DNA of 64,000 bases from Thalassospira sp. MCCC 1A01428 (GCF_002115825.1 NZ_JFJZ01000003.1:1-64000), one strand, 5' to 3'; positions 26,823 to 35,239 are shown, counted from the stretch's first letter. Program-made: numbers and translations. Notes: generated by a model not told the origin, from the sequence alone.

Positions 26823-27554
26823 TTAAACCTGCGCCATGCCACCATCCACACATAATTCCGCCCCGACAATAAAACCGGCCTCGTCGCTTGCCAAAAACAG
26901 CGCCGCACTGGCGACCTCTTCGGGGCGACCAAGACGGCCGGCAGGGATCAAATCGGTCAGGGTTTTTCGCACATCATCCGATACCGCATCAAACATGGCC
27001 GTATCAATCGGCCCGGGGCTGACAACATTCACCCGAATGCCCTTTGGGGCCAGTTCGTTTGCCCAACTGCGTGCAAATGCACGAATGGCCGCCTTGCTGG
27101 CCCCATAGGTGCCATATCCTACCGTGCCAATCATCCCGGCAATGGAACCGATCAGGACAATCGAACTGCCCGGTGGCATGAACGACACGGCCGCCTGCGC
27201 GGCAAATACCGGCGACCGCACGTTCAGACCAAAAATCTGGTCGAAATGCTCCGGCGTAACAGTTTCAAGTTCTGAATATGCCGATGTTCCGGCGTTGATT
27301 ACCAAAACATCCAGTTTTCCATATTGTTTACCAATAACAGAAATCTGTTGAGCAATTTCATCCTGGTTAGCAGCATCGGCAACAATGCCAACAGCATTAT
27401 GACCTATCCCGACAATAGCAGCATCAAGCGCATCCTGCCGACGACCGGTTATAATAACGCGCGCGCCCTCGCTCGCAAAACGTTCGGCTATTTTAAGGCC
27501 GATCCCACTGGCTCCTCCAATGATCAGGGCTGTTTTCTGGGTCAATCTTTCCAT
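26823..27554 (-). CDS. Short-chain dehydrogenase/reductase
   Basis: 243 residues, the standard length of classical SDR enzymes. The NAD(P) site is GGASGIGL, followed by VIITGRRQDALD, NAGTSAYSE, the catalytic Ser in LIGSIAGMIG and Tyr/Lys in YGASKAA, and the PGPIDTAMF turn. The ATG has a clean AAGGAG site. The substrate is not readable. It is divergent from an HxlR regulator with only 100 bp between them, in which two copies of a GATATA/TATATC motif overlap the likely promoters, so it is probably repressed by that regulator until an electrophile or similar signal arrives (inference from the HxlR family). Confidence 0.9.
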   Translation of the reverse strand: MERLTQKTALIIGGASGIGLKIAERFASEGARVIITGRRQDALDAAIVGIGHNAVGIVADAANQDEIAQQISVIGKQYGKLDVLVINAGTSAYSELETVTPEHFDQIFGLNVRSPVFAAQAAVSFMPPGSSIVLIGSIAGMIGTVGYGTYGASKAAIRAFARSWANELAPKGIRVNVVSPGPIDTAMFDAVSDDVRKTLTDLIPAGRLGRPEEVASAALFLASDEAGFIVGAELCVDGGMAQV

Positions 27555-27586
27555 CGGAAAACTCCTTTTGTGATGATTGACGCCAC

Positions 27587-27603
27587 GATATATAATGTAT
27601 ATC
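27587..27603. promoter_or_regulatory. Predicted HxlR operator, copy 1
   Basis: GATATA (27587-27592) and TATATC (27598-27603) form an inverted repeat with a 5-base spacer, 33 bp upstream of the SDR start. Confidence 0.55.
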
Positions 27604-27633
27604 TAAGGTCAATAATGCACTTAATATAGCGTA

Positions 27634-27651
27634 GATATATAGGAGTATATC
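27634..27651. promoter_or_regulatory. Predicted HxlR operator, copy 2
   Basis: GATATA (27634-27639) and TATATC (27646-27651) repeat the same arms with a 6-base spacer. This copy covers the AGGAG ribosome site (27641-27645) of the HxlR gene, which suggests autorepression. Confidence 0.55.
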
Positions 27652-27654
27652 GCC

Positions 27655-28023
27655 GTGCCCGATGATATCGACGCCCCCTTGATTAACGTCTATCAAACCC
27701 GCCCGATACTGGAACAAATCGCCAATAAATGGTCTGTGCTGATTTTAACGGTTTTATGCCCGCGCCCGGCCCGTTTTAACCAGCTCATGCGCCGTCTTGA
27801 CGGCATTACGCACAAGGCCCTGGCCGAGGCCCTGAAACGGCTGGAACGCAACGGACTTGTAAAACGCGAAGTTCTGCCGACAACACCCGTTGGTGTCGAA
27901 TATTCGATCACCCCGCTTGGTCTGTCGTTGAAAAAACCGTTCGAGGCCCTTTATGACTGGGCCTTAACCCATGGCAGTGAACTTGAACAGGCACAAGCAG
28001 GCTATGATAAAAGAACACAATAA
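27655..28023 (+). CDS. HxlR family winged-helix regulator
   Basis: 122 residues from a GTG at 27655, with AGGAG nine bases upstream. It has the HxlR pattern throughout: ILEQIANKWSVLILTVL, the recognition part RFNQLMRRLDGITHKALAEALKRLERNGLV, the wing KREVLPTTPVGVEYSITPLGLSL (seen over residues 64-86) and a final helix for dimerisation. There is no conserved Cys in the N-terminal region, unlike the aldehyde- or quinone-sensing members such as HypR or QorR, so the signal is unknown. It should bind the paired operators between itself and the SDR gene. Confidence 0.9.
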   Translation: MPDDIDAPLINVYQTRPILEQIANKWSVLILTVLCPRPARFNQLMRRLDGITHKALAEALKRLERNGLVKREVLPTTPVGVEYSITPLGLSLKKPFEALYDWALTHGSELEQAQAGYDKRTQ

Positions 28024-28116
28024 TTGTGCCGTGCCCCAAACACTGACAGACTGAAATTCCGATCATAAATTCAATCTGCCACCCTGATACTCAACCAGCT
28101 TTTAAAAGGTAATTCT

Positions 28117-28770
28117 ATGACCGGGCGTCGATTTTCAGCCTTCCTGTTCGATATGGACGGTACAATTATCAACAGTATCGAGGTTGCCATTGAAGCCTGG
28201 AGCCAATGGGCCGTTCGCCATGGCCTTGATGCTGCCGAAGTAACAAAAGCCATGCATGGCGTGCGCGCGGCTGAAACCATTGCCCGGTTTGGCCCGGCAG
28301 GCATTGACATCGACCACGAGGTTGCCTTGCTGACCGATGCCGAATTTAATGCCGTTGATAAAGTAAAACCCATTGCCGGTGCGGCCAGGTTTTTATCAGC
28401 CCTGCCCCGGGATCGCTGGGCAATTGTCACGTCATCGCCGCGCCGTCTTGCCTTGCAACGCATTACGGCGGCGGGTCTGCCCATGCCCGATATTTTGATC
28501 ACCGCTGAAGATGTAAATGCAGGAAAACCGGCACCGGACTGTTTTATCGCCGCTGCCGAAAAACTGAACGTTGAAATTTCGAACTGCCTGGTGTGGGAAG
28601 ATGCCCCGGCAGGTATCGCTGCTGGCAAAGCCGCGGGTGCCGACGTCATGATTGTCACAGCAACCCATGACAGCCCTGATGACAAGGCGGGTGAAACCAT
28701 TATTGATTATCAAAACCTTGCCTGCGATATCGCCCCTGACGGGACCTTAACGCTTAAGGTGATTGCGTAA
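28117..28770 (+). CDS. HAD-superfamily sugar-phosphatase-like hydrolase
   Basis: 217 residues. All four HAD motifs are present: the nucleophile and acid in FLFDMDGT, the Ser/Thr in IVTSSPRR, the Lys in NAGKPAPDCF and the acidic pair in VWEDAPAGIAAGKAAGA. The helical cap between motifs I and II is of the C1 (beta-phosphoglucomutase/YfbT) type, so a hexose- or pentose-phosphate is the likely substrate. It is followed after 34 bp by an agmatinase-like gene on the same strand and they may share a transcript, but the two activities have no obvious common pathway. Confidence 0.87.
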   Translation: MTGRRFSAFLFDMDGTIINSIEVAIEAWSQWAVRHGLDAAEVTKAMHGVRAAETIARFGPAGIDIDHEVALLTDAEFNAVDKVKPIAGAARFLSALPRDRWAIVTSSPRRLALQRITAAGLPMPDILITAEDVNAGKPAPDCFIAAAEKLNVEISNCLVWEDAPAGIAAGKAAGADVMIVTATHDSPDDKAGETIIDYQNLACDIAPDGTLTLKVIA

Positions 28771-28804
28771 CCGCGCAGCCAAAAACTGACACAGGGAAAT
28801 AACA

Positions 28805-29713
28805 ATGTCCTCAGCTTCATTTCTGGGTCTTCCGGCGCACCTTGCCGATGGCATCAACCCGCGCGCCGTGATTTTTGGCGCAGGGCACGGCAGCACCTAT
28901 CCGGGCAAGGATAGCAGCGGTTATGCCATGGCGGCCGATGCCATCCGCGCAGCCAGCCAGGGCGACGCCCCCCTGATTGACCATTGGGATTTTGACCTCG
29001 ACGGGCCCCTGTTTGACGGCAAACCGGTAAGCTGCATTGATGCAGGTAACATTCCGACCATCATGCACGAAAATGCAAATAACTGCCGCCTGGTGGAAGC
29101 AAAAACCCGCGAAATACTGGCAATGTCTGCCGTGCCAATTTTACTGGGAGGGGATGATTCCCTGCCCATACCTTTTTTCAACGGTTTTGCCGACCACGGA
29201 CCGATCTGGATTTTGCAAATCGACGCCCATATTGACTGGCGCGACGAATTACACGGCGAACGATACGGTTATTCAAGCCCCATGCGCCGGGCCAGTGAAA
29301 TGCCACATGTCGCGGGCATGGTGCAGGTTGGCCTTCGCAGTGTTGGCAGCGCACGCCAAACCGAAATTAACGCCGCCCGAAATTACGGCAGCCATTTTGT
29401 CACCGCACGCGACATACACGCACATGGCGTGGAAGCCGCGCTGCGCCACATCCCCCAGGGTGCGCAAGTGGTAATCACCCTCGATTGTGATGGGCTTGAC
29501 CCTGCCATCATGCCCGGGGTGGCGGCCCGCACACCAGGCGGCCTTGGCTATACACAGGTTATTGATCTGATCGCCGGTGCGGGTACCCGTGCGCGCATTG
29601 CGGGGTTCGACCTGGTAGAACTTTATCCACCCGCCGATATTAATGGCATATCAGCCCTGGTTGCTGCACGCCTGCTGGTTAATGCAATTGGCACGATCGT
29701 GCGGCAACGCTAG
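28805..29713 (+). CDS. Agmatinase/ureohydrolase family protein
   Basis: 302 residues. The family hydrolyses guanidino compounds (agmatine, arginine, guanidinobutyrate and others) to amine and urea with two Mn ions. Metal motifs: GGDDS (where arginases have GGDHS), DAHIDWRD, and TLDCDGLDPAIMPG. The His-to-Asp change in the first motif would alter one Mn ligand, though some agmatinase subfamilies appear to carry it. The rest, including the DGLDPA region followed by ARTPGGLGY, is typical. Substrate prediction inside this superfamily is unreliable, so the name agmatinase is provisional. It follows the HAD gene by 34 bp. Confidence 0.85.
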   Translation: MSSASFLGLPAHLADGINPRAVIFGAGHGSTYPGKDSSGYAMAADAIRAASQGDAPLIDHWDFDLDGPLFDGKPVSCIDAGNIPTIMHENANNCRLVEAKTREILAMSAVPILLGGDDSLPIPFFNGFADHGPIWILQIDAHIDWRDELHGERYGYSSPMRRASEMPHVAGMVQVGLRSVGSARQTEINAARNYGSHFVTARDIHAHGVEAALRHIPQGAQVVITLDCDGLDPAIMPGVAARTPGGLGYTQVIDLIAGAGTRARIAGFDLVELYPPADINGISALVAARLLVNAIGTIVRQR

Positions 29714-29797
29714 GTGCCTGTGCCTTTTGCCTGCACGGCCATCAGAAAATACAGCTCGCACGCGGCGGCAGATATTGCCAACAACATTACAGGGTTT

Positions 29798-30709
29798 TCA
29801 CACATCCACCGCGTGCGATGCGGCCTTTTTCCCGCCGGGACGCACCAGAAACGTCCCTAACACCACGCAGCCCAGCGTGATCAACAATTCAGGGCGTAAT
29901 TCTTCGTTAAACAGGGCGACACCACCGATCAGGGTCGTCAATGCCATAACATACCCGATCTGGCTAAGATAAACCGGGCCTGCAACACGTTGCAGTTCGA
30001 AATGGCACATATACATCAGGGCAGCGACAACAATTTGAACCATGATAATCCCCCAAAGATAGCTCTGATCAATCGATGGAACCATCAGGGTGTCGCGCAG
30101 GGTTTCAAACCCAAGGCAATATAGTGCACTTGCCAGCATCATACCTGCCGCCAGCGGCACCGGGTTGGCCCCAACCGGCCAATCAGCCGTGCGATAAACA
30201 TTGCCCATCGCCAGGCTAAGAGGAATGATCGCTGCAATCAGCAAATAAACCAGCAAAGTGCTATCGGGGGCCGATAATTGTGGCACATATAAAACCAATA
30301 CGCCCGCAAACCCCGCCATCAGGCCCATCATCCGGCCAAGGCGGGCGCGCTCCAGCCCGACACACATGGATAACAGATACGTTATCAATGGCGGCATTGC
30401 GGTAAAGACCCCTGCCAGTGCCGCGCCCAAATACGGCACCATAAAATACCCCACCCCCATTGGCAGGGCCAGACTGACCAGCCCGGCAATAAAATAATAG
30501 CGCAAATAACGCGGCGCAAATGACGGCATATCCCGGCGCAAGGCCGAAATAATCAGCAGCACGCCCCCCGCACCAAGACACTGCCAGAATAAATAGGACA
30601 GGGGCGAAATACCCGCCCCAACCGCCAGCTTGGCAAGAAGAATGGATGCCCCGCCCAACATCCCTGCCCCTAACAGCAACAATAGTGCTTTCATTATCCA
30701 CTCTTTCAT
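29798..30709 (-). CDS. EamA/DMT superfamily transporter
   Basis: 303 residues from the ATG at 30709 (alternative 30694); further upstream sequence is basic and non-family. It has ten membrane helices in two EamA halves, the first starting at ALLLLLGAGMLGGASILLAKL and the second near YLLIAAIIPLSLAMGNVY. Such proteins usually export amino acids or other small metabolites. It is divergent from a LysR regulator, with a perfect 21-base palindrome in between, so it is probably that regulator's target. Confidence 0.85.
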   Translation of the reverse strand: MKEWIMKALLLLLGAGMLGGASILLAKLAVGAGISPLSYLFWQCLGAGGVLLIISALRRDMPSFAPRYLRYYFIAGLVSLALPMGVGYFMVPYLGAALAGVFTAMPPLITYLLSMCVGLERARLGRMMGLMAGFAGVLVLYVPQLSAPDSTLLVYLLIAAIIPLSLAMGNVYRTADWPVGANPVPLAAGMMLASALYCLGFETLRDTLMVPSIDQSYLWGIIMVQIVVAALMYMCHFELQRVAGPVYLSQIGYVMALTTLIGGVALFNEELRPELLITLGCVVLGTFLVRPGGKKAASHAVDV

Positions 30710-30866
30710 TTCGGCCCCTGCCCCAGACACGCGACACGCGTTACGCCACTTTATTTTTTCACGCGATCGCAGTGTTTTTCGGGAACCAAAGCCTTTGGTA
30801 ATGCTTTTGATAACAGGCAGATTACCACAGCGTTTTTTAATGATCGTGCCGTGTTTTTGCCCCAAT

Positions 30867-30887
30867 TTATTTCCATTATGGAAATAA
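30867..30887. promoter_or_regulatory. Perfect palindrome, likely LysR operator
   Basis: TTATTTCCAT-t-ATGGAAATAA: ten-base arms with one central base, between the divergent EamA and LysR genes and only 22 bp before the LysR start. It contains T-N11-A elements as LysR regulators prefer. Confidence 0.6.
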
Positions 30888-30909
30888 TGATGGGGACTTT
30901 AGGGACAAA

Positions 30910-31830
30910 ATGGACAGATTACGCGGACTGGAATGTTTTCGCAAAATTGCCGAACGCGGCAGTTTTGCTGCTGCTGCACGCGATTTAAACATGTCGCCCG
31001 GTGCCATTACCAAACAGATCAATGCACTGGAAGACATGCTGGGCATTCAGCTTATTGCGCGTACAACCCGACGCCTGAGCCTGACCGAAGCGGGCGAAAC
31101 ATATCTGTCGCGTATTTCCCTTATCCTGGATGACATGGATGACGCCAACGAAACCGTACGCGATCTGGGCCATGGCCCGCGCGGCTGTGTGCGCATTGCC
31201 GCCCCCACATCATTCGGGGTGATCAAACTGGCTCCGGCCATTGCCCGCCTGCTTAACACCCACCCGGACCTGTCGGTTGACCTGGTGCTGGATGACCGTC
31301 TTACCGATATTGTCGATGAGGGTTTTGACATCGCCTTGCGCGTTAGCGAAACACTGGCCGATTCATCCCTGATCGCACGGCGCATTGGCAGTTATTCACG
31401 TGTTTTGGTCGCAAGCCCGGCATATCTGGCAAAGAACAGCCCCATTACCCACCCCCATGACCTGTTGGGCCACGACTGCATTTTATTTAGCAGTGCGCAG
31501 CGTACCGGCCTGTGGCATTTTACCAATCCCGCCAATGGCAAGGAAATGGCTATCGAGGTTAGCGGTCGTTACCGCGTCAATAGCAGCCTTGCAATGCGCG
31601 ATGTGCTAAAAGAAGGTTGCGGCATTACCTTGACACCGCGTCTGGTTGTGGAAGACCTTATCGCGCGGGGGGATCTTTCCTGTGTGCTGGCGGAGTATCT
31701 GCCGCGCAACCTTAATCTTTTTGCGTTAAGTGCGCCGCATCGGCACAAACTTCGTAAAATTCGCACTGTTACCGATTTTCTGGCAAAAGAACTTCGTATG
31801 GAAAACCGCGATTATGCCCCAAATGACTAA
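30910..31830 (+). CDS. LysR family transcriptional regulator
   Basis: 306 residues. The N-terminal helix-turn-helix is clear (LECFRKIAERGSFAAAARDLNMSPGAITKQINALED, residues 6-41), and the remainder is the periplasmic-binding-like effector domain (GCVRIAAPTSFGVIKLAPAIARLL onward). It belongs to the large CrgA/DmlR-like group by its RTTRRLSLTEAG stretch. Its probable target is the divergent EamA transporter; the palindrome between them is described separately. The 3' end overlaps the LpxR-like gene by 17 bp. Confidence 0.9.
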   Translation: MDRLRGLECFRKIAERGSFAAAARDLNMSPGAITKQINALEDMLGIQLIARTTRRLSLTEAGETYLSRISLILDDMDDANETVRDLGHGPRGCVRIAAPTSFGVIKLAPAIARLLNTHPDLSVDLVLDDRLTDIVDEGFDIALRVSETLADSSLIARRIGSYSRVLVASPAYLAKNSPITHPHDLLGHDCILFSSAQRTGLWHFTNPANGKEMAIEVSGRYRVNSSLAMRDVLKEGCGITLTPRLVVEDLIARGDLSCVLAEYLPRNLNLFALSAPHRHKLRKIRTVTDFLAKELRMENRDYAPND

Positions 31831-32911
31831 CCTGCGTGCCCGATCGCCGCTGGCGGCCCTGTTTTGTGCCACAGCCATCGCCACCTGTGTTACCGCCGTT
31901 CCGGCGCAGGCACAGGAAAACACCGCCAAAGGCCCCCAGTCCCAGCGCACCCCGGACGATAAATGGGGCATATCATTATCGGTAGAAAACGACCTGTTTG
32001 TTGAAAACAATCAGGACCGGCATTTTACCAATGGTGTAAGGCTGGCCTTTATATCGCCCGAAGACAGCGCCCCTGCCGACTTTTTAAATGTCGCCAAGGA
32101 AATTCCGTTTTTTGCTTCGAACGGGCGCATCCGCACCAGCTATGCGCTGGGGCAAAGCATGTATACCCCCAGCGACATCACCATTGCCGAAAACCAGCCC
32201 AACGACCGCCCGTGGGCCGGGTATCTCTATGGCAGCCTGGGCTTGCTGTCCGATACCGGCCTTGGCTATGAAGGGCACGAGGATTACGCCCGGATTGATA
32301 CCCTGGAACTGACATTGGGTGTTGTTGGCCCGGCATCGCTGACCGAACAAAGCCAGAAATTTGTTCATAAACTGATCGACAGCCCCGAACCCAAAGGCTG
32401 GGACAACCAGATCAAGAACGAACCGATCATTGGCCTGTCTTACGAACGCAAATATCGCGGCTGGGCCAAACAGGAACTTCTGGGTGTTGAAGCCGATTTA
32501 ACCCCAAGCACCGGTTTCACCCTCGGCAATGGCTTTACCAATGCCGAAATTGGGGCAATGGCCCGGGTCGGCTTTGACTTACCCGCCGATTACGGCCCCC
32601 CGCGCATTCGCCCCAGCCTGCCCGGATCGGACTTTTTCAAACCCGATACCGATGGCTTCCCGCTAAGCGGTTATTTATTTGCCGGGGTTGTTGGCCGGGC
32701 TGTGGCACGCGACATCACGCTGGATGGCAACACATTCGCCGATAGTAATTCGGTCGATAAAAAACCGCTGGTTGGTGATTTGCAGGTTGGCTTTGCCGTT
32801 ATTGTTGGCCAGGCCCGCATTACCTATACCCATGTGTACCGAACCAAGGAATTTTACGGCCAGAACGGCACCGACCAGTTTGGCGCCCTTTCAGTATCCA
32901 TGCGATTCTAG
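31814..32911 (+). CDS. LpxR-family lipid A deacylase-like outer-membrane protein
   Basis: 365 residues from the ATG at 31814 (ATG 31823 is an alternative). It has a signal peptide ending in VPAQAQ, then a beta barrel of the DUF2219/LpxR family: the opening SVENDLFVENNQDRHFTNG corresponds to the catalytic Asn-Asp pair and the following Thr-Asn-Gly of Salmonella LpxR, and the last strand ends in an aromatic residue (SVSMRF). LpxR removes the 3'-acyloxyacyl chains of lipid A in the outer membrane. It begins inside the end of the LysR gene and so may be transcribed with it. Confidence 0.87.
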   Translation: MPQMTNLRARSPLAALFCATAIATCVTAVPAQAQENTAKGPQSQRTPDDKWGISLSVENDLFVENNQDRHFTNGVRLAFISPEDSAPADFLNVAKEIPFFASNGRIRTSYALGQSMYTPSDITIAENQPNDRPWAGYLYGSLGLLSDTGLGYEGHEDYARIDTLELTLGVVGPASLTEQSQKFVHKLIDSPEPKGWDNQIKNEPIIGLSYERKYRGWAKQELLGVEADLTPSTGFTLGNGFTNAEIGAMARVGFDLPADYGPPRIRPSLPGSDFFKPDTDGFPLSGYLFAGVVGRAVARDITLDGNTFADSNSVDKKPLVGDLQVGFAVIVGQARITYTHVYRTKEFYGQNGTDQFGALSVSMRF

Positions 32912-32939
32912 CCTTGTACAGAACCGTATAAAAAACGGC

Positions 32940-32970
32940 TTGACTTAAAGCACGCTCTAACCCCTAGCGT
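32940..32970 (+). promoter_or_regulatory. MerR-type promoter with 19-bp spacer
   Basis: TTGACT (32940-32945) and TAGCGT (32965-32970) are separated by 19 bp, the overlong spacing that MerR activators correct by twisting DNA. Inside lies the dyad TTAAAGC-ac-GCTCTAA (32945-32960). The MerR gene starts 30 bp downstream. Confidence 0.6.
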
Positions 32971-32999
32971 CCTTTGCGTAAACGCGGGAAGGAAACGCC

Positions 33000-33455
33000 A
33001 TGAAGATTGGTCAACTGGCAAGAAGCAGTGGTTTATCGGCCCATACGCTTCGTTATTACAAACGTATCGGGCTGCTGCCATTCGCAGATCGCGATGCATC
33101 GGGCCAACGTGATTATGATGAAACAATCCTGATCTGGATTGAGTTTTTAGGGCGGTTGAAAAACACTGGCATGCCCATTCGCACCATGCTGGCCTATGCC
33201 AATATGCGCAACGATGGTCCTGCCACCGAAAAAGCCCGGCATGATCTTCTCGTCGCCCACCGGGCGCACGTGCAGGCCACGATCGAAAATCTTCAGGCAA
33301 ACCTTCTCGTCCTTGACACCAAAATCGCGGGCTATGCCGCGACCCTGCAAAGGACGCAAGATAATGACACATCAGCCCAACCCGGCACAGACAAGCCCGA
33401 TTACCGAAACCCGGTTCCAACGCGGCCAACACGCCCTGGCAGAAATCGACGGTGA
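33000..33455 (+). CDS. MerR family regulator
   Basis: 151 residues. N-terminal MerR helix-turn-helix and wing (MKIGQLARSSGLSAHTLRYY, then KRIGLLPFADRDASGQRDY), then a coiled coil (residues about 80-118). It lacks the cysteines of metal-sensing members and resembles the YhdM/AdhR-like group. The last 30 residues are proline/arginine-rich and are read in a second frame over the start of the next gene: the stop lies 92 bp inside it. Whether this tail is native or due to a lost stop cannot be told. It probably controls its own promoter and the overlapping carboxymuconolactone decarboxylase-like gene. Confidence 0.88.
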   Translation: MKIGQLARSSGLSAHTLRYYKRIGLLPFADRDASGQRDYDETILIWIEFLGRLKNTGMPIRTMLAYANMRNDGPATEKARHDLLVAHRAHVQATIENLQANLLVLDTKIAGYAATLQRTQDNDTSAQPGTDKPDYRNPVPTRPTRPGRNRR

Positions 33456-33807
33456 AGGCGGACAAAAAGTTGTCGATGCCCTGGCCGACATCGCCCCCGA
33501 TTTCGCCCGTTATCTGATTGAATTTCCCTTTGGCGATATTTATACCCGCCCCGGCCTGTCCGTGCGGGATCGTGAAATCGCCACCATTGCCGCCTTAACC
33601 GCCATGGGCACCGCGACTGCGCAATTAAAGGTCCATATCGCAGCGGGCCTCAATGTAGGACTTACCCGCGATGAAATCGTCGAAATCCTAATGCAGATGG
33701 CGGTTTATGCCGGCTTCCCTGCCGCCTTGAATGGGCTTTTTGCCGCACAGGATGTGTTTGCCGAACATGATGAAACAGCCCGGGATGTTGCGACGTCAAA
33801 CGCATAA
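33364..33807 (+). CDS. Carboxymuconolactone decarboxylase family protein
   Basis: 147 residues from the ATG at 33364, which has AAGGA about 10 bases upstream; the start overlaps the MerR gene by 92 bp. The family core is present: DIAPDFARYLIEFPFGDIYTRP (residues 41-62), RDREIATIAALTAMG and the HIAAGLNVGLTRDEIVEILMQMAVYAGFPAA region. There is no CxxC pair, so it is not an AhpD-type peroxidase; it is nearer the gamma-carboxymuconolactone decarboxylase branch, whose members with MerR partners have mostly unknown substrates. Confidence 0.88.
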   Translation: MTHQPNPAQTSPITETRFQRGQHALAEIDGEGGQKVVDALADIAPDFARYLIEFPFGDIYTRPGLSVRDREIATIAALTAMGTATAQLKVHIAAGLNVGLTRDEIVEILMQMAVYAGFPAALNGLFAAQDVFAEHDETARDVATSNA

Positions 33808-33854
33808 CATATCGCAAAAATAAATCCGGAATGATTTTTGGTATCGCGTGATCG

Positions 33855-33899
33855 AAACAAACAACCCCGCTGAAAATAATCCAGCGGGGTTGTTTGTTT
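33855..33899. terminator. Bidirectional terminator
   Basis: An 18-bp perfect stem (33855-33872 with 33882-33899; core ACCCCGCTG/CAGCGGGGT) ends in T runs on both sides, 47 bp after the decarboxylase-like gene and close to the convergent stop of the next. Confidence 0.8.
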
Positions 33900-33935
33900 T
33901 AAATACCATCGAAACGACGGCAGGCTGCCTGCACC

Positions 33936-34916
33936 TTATGACTTAGGTGTGGTCGGGCTGGCCTCATTGTCCTGCGCGGCACTTGTATTCACAGGCTCGA
34001 TATCGTCAAAACCGTCATTGGTGGTATCAACAGACTCCTCGCTTGTGGTGTTTGCCGCAGTTTGAACGTCCTGGGTATTGACACCCTGAACGGAGGAAAC
34101 CTGGCTGGTAATTGCTGTTGTCTGCGACGGTGCTGCCGCCACGGCCGCCGTGGTAATGACAGCCGCCTGCTGAGGGGCTGCCGTTGCCGCAGCCTTTGCC
34201 ACCATCGCCGCCCGAGGCGGATCAAATCGGACCGCGGCAGTCGTAATGTCACCCGCCCGGTCTGGTGCCGCCGTCACGGCAGCCTGTGTAATTTGTACCA
34301 GAAAAGCAGGATGTACCGTTGCGGCTGCGATCGTGATTTCTCCTGCTTGGTTCGGGGCACTTGCCACTGCAGAAGCGACAACAGTGACAACAGCCAGACC
34401 ATTTTCCTCTTTCACCTCAACACTGCTGCCTCCCGCAACGGCAACCGCAGTTGACGTAATCGTCGCAGCAGCATTCGGATTACGCTTGATTGCAGTTGAA
34501 GTCACAAGTCCCGCGATATAGGGCGAAAGGCCTTCTTGAGTCTTTCCACGACCCTGCAGGATCTGCTGAACGACCTGTGCCAAAGAAGCAGGGTCCGTTG
34601 ACGCATCATTGATCGCTTGCTTTTCAGCATCAGTAAGTGACTGCGCAGAGTAACTTGAGGTAGTAGAAACAGTAACAGCTACACCAACAGCGGCGGCGGC
34701 TGCAACACCCGCAGCAGCAGCGGCGGCACCAATACCCAAATTACCAGCACCACTACCTGCTGCCCCGGCCCCTGCCGGGGCCCCTCCCCCGCTGGCACGG
34801 AAACCACTACTTGCCCCTGCCCCGGATGCGGCCTGTGCGAATGCAGACGATACATTTGCGGCAATCAGGCTTCCCGAAAGCGCTGCAATCACGGCAAAAT
34901 TCATTAACCGATTCAT
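33936..34916 (-). CDS. Secreted alanine-rich protein with 15-residue repeats
   Basis: 326 residues from the ATG at 34916 (a GTG at 34931 is possible). A signal peptide (FAVIAALSGSLIAANVSSAFAQ) is followed by a Gly/Ala/Ser linker and a very hydrophobic Ala/Val stretch (about residues 62-84) that could span or touch a membrane. Residues 188-277 consist of six direct repeats of exactly 15 residues of the form P-x-x-A-x-x-I-T-x-A-A-V-x-A-x, starting at 188, 203, 218, 233, 248 and 263; an isolated copy starts at 147. The C-terminus is acidic and disordered. I do not recognise the family. A helical, coil- or solenoid-like envelope protein is plausible, but no function is claimed. Confidence 0.75.
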   Translation of the reverse strand: MNRLMNFAVIAALSGSLIAANVSSAFAQAASGAGASSGFRASGGGAPAGAGAAGSGAGNLGIGAAAAAAGVAAAAAVGVAVTVSTTSSYSAQSLTDAEKQAINDASTDPASLAQVVQQILQGRGKTQEGLSPYIAGLVTSTAIKRNPNAAATITSTAVAVAGGSSVEVKEENGLAVVTVVASAVASAPNQAGEITIAAATVHPAFLVQITQAAVTAAPDRAGDITTAAVRFDPPRAAMVAKAAATAAPQQAAVITTAAVAAAPSQTTAITSQVSSVQGVNTQDVQTAANTTSEESVDTTNDGFDDIEPVNTSAAQDNEASPTTPKS

Positions 34917-34980
34917 CAATTTCGTCCCCACTTAAATGAAAAATACACCATTGCAACGATAGAGAGAGCAAACTGACTAT

Positions 34981-35010
34981 ATTGTATCGTAAAAAACATA
35001 AAATCGGCAA
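34981..35010 (-). promoter_or_regulatory. Predicted promoter of the alanine-rich protein gene
   Basis: On the minus strand TTGCCG (35010-35005) and TACAAT (34986-34981) are 18 bp apart in an AT-rich stretch about 65 bp before the start codon. The rest of the 34917-35365 interval shows no gene. Confidence 0.5.
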
Positions 35011-35239
35011 TCGCTATAATTTTTATCGCAAAGTCGCGCAAAGCATAGCGAAATTTAACGAACCGGGCAAACAGCCGACCGATTTTACACAACTCTGCCG
35101 TTCCCTCCTGCACCCAAAACGACCAAGATGCATAATTGCCCCGGCAGATCCATCAAAACCCAAGACACGGAACAAGTGTGTTTTACAGAACGGATCAAAA
35201 CGTTGCGGTAACGGCAAAAGAGCCCCTTTCAAGGCATGT

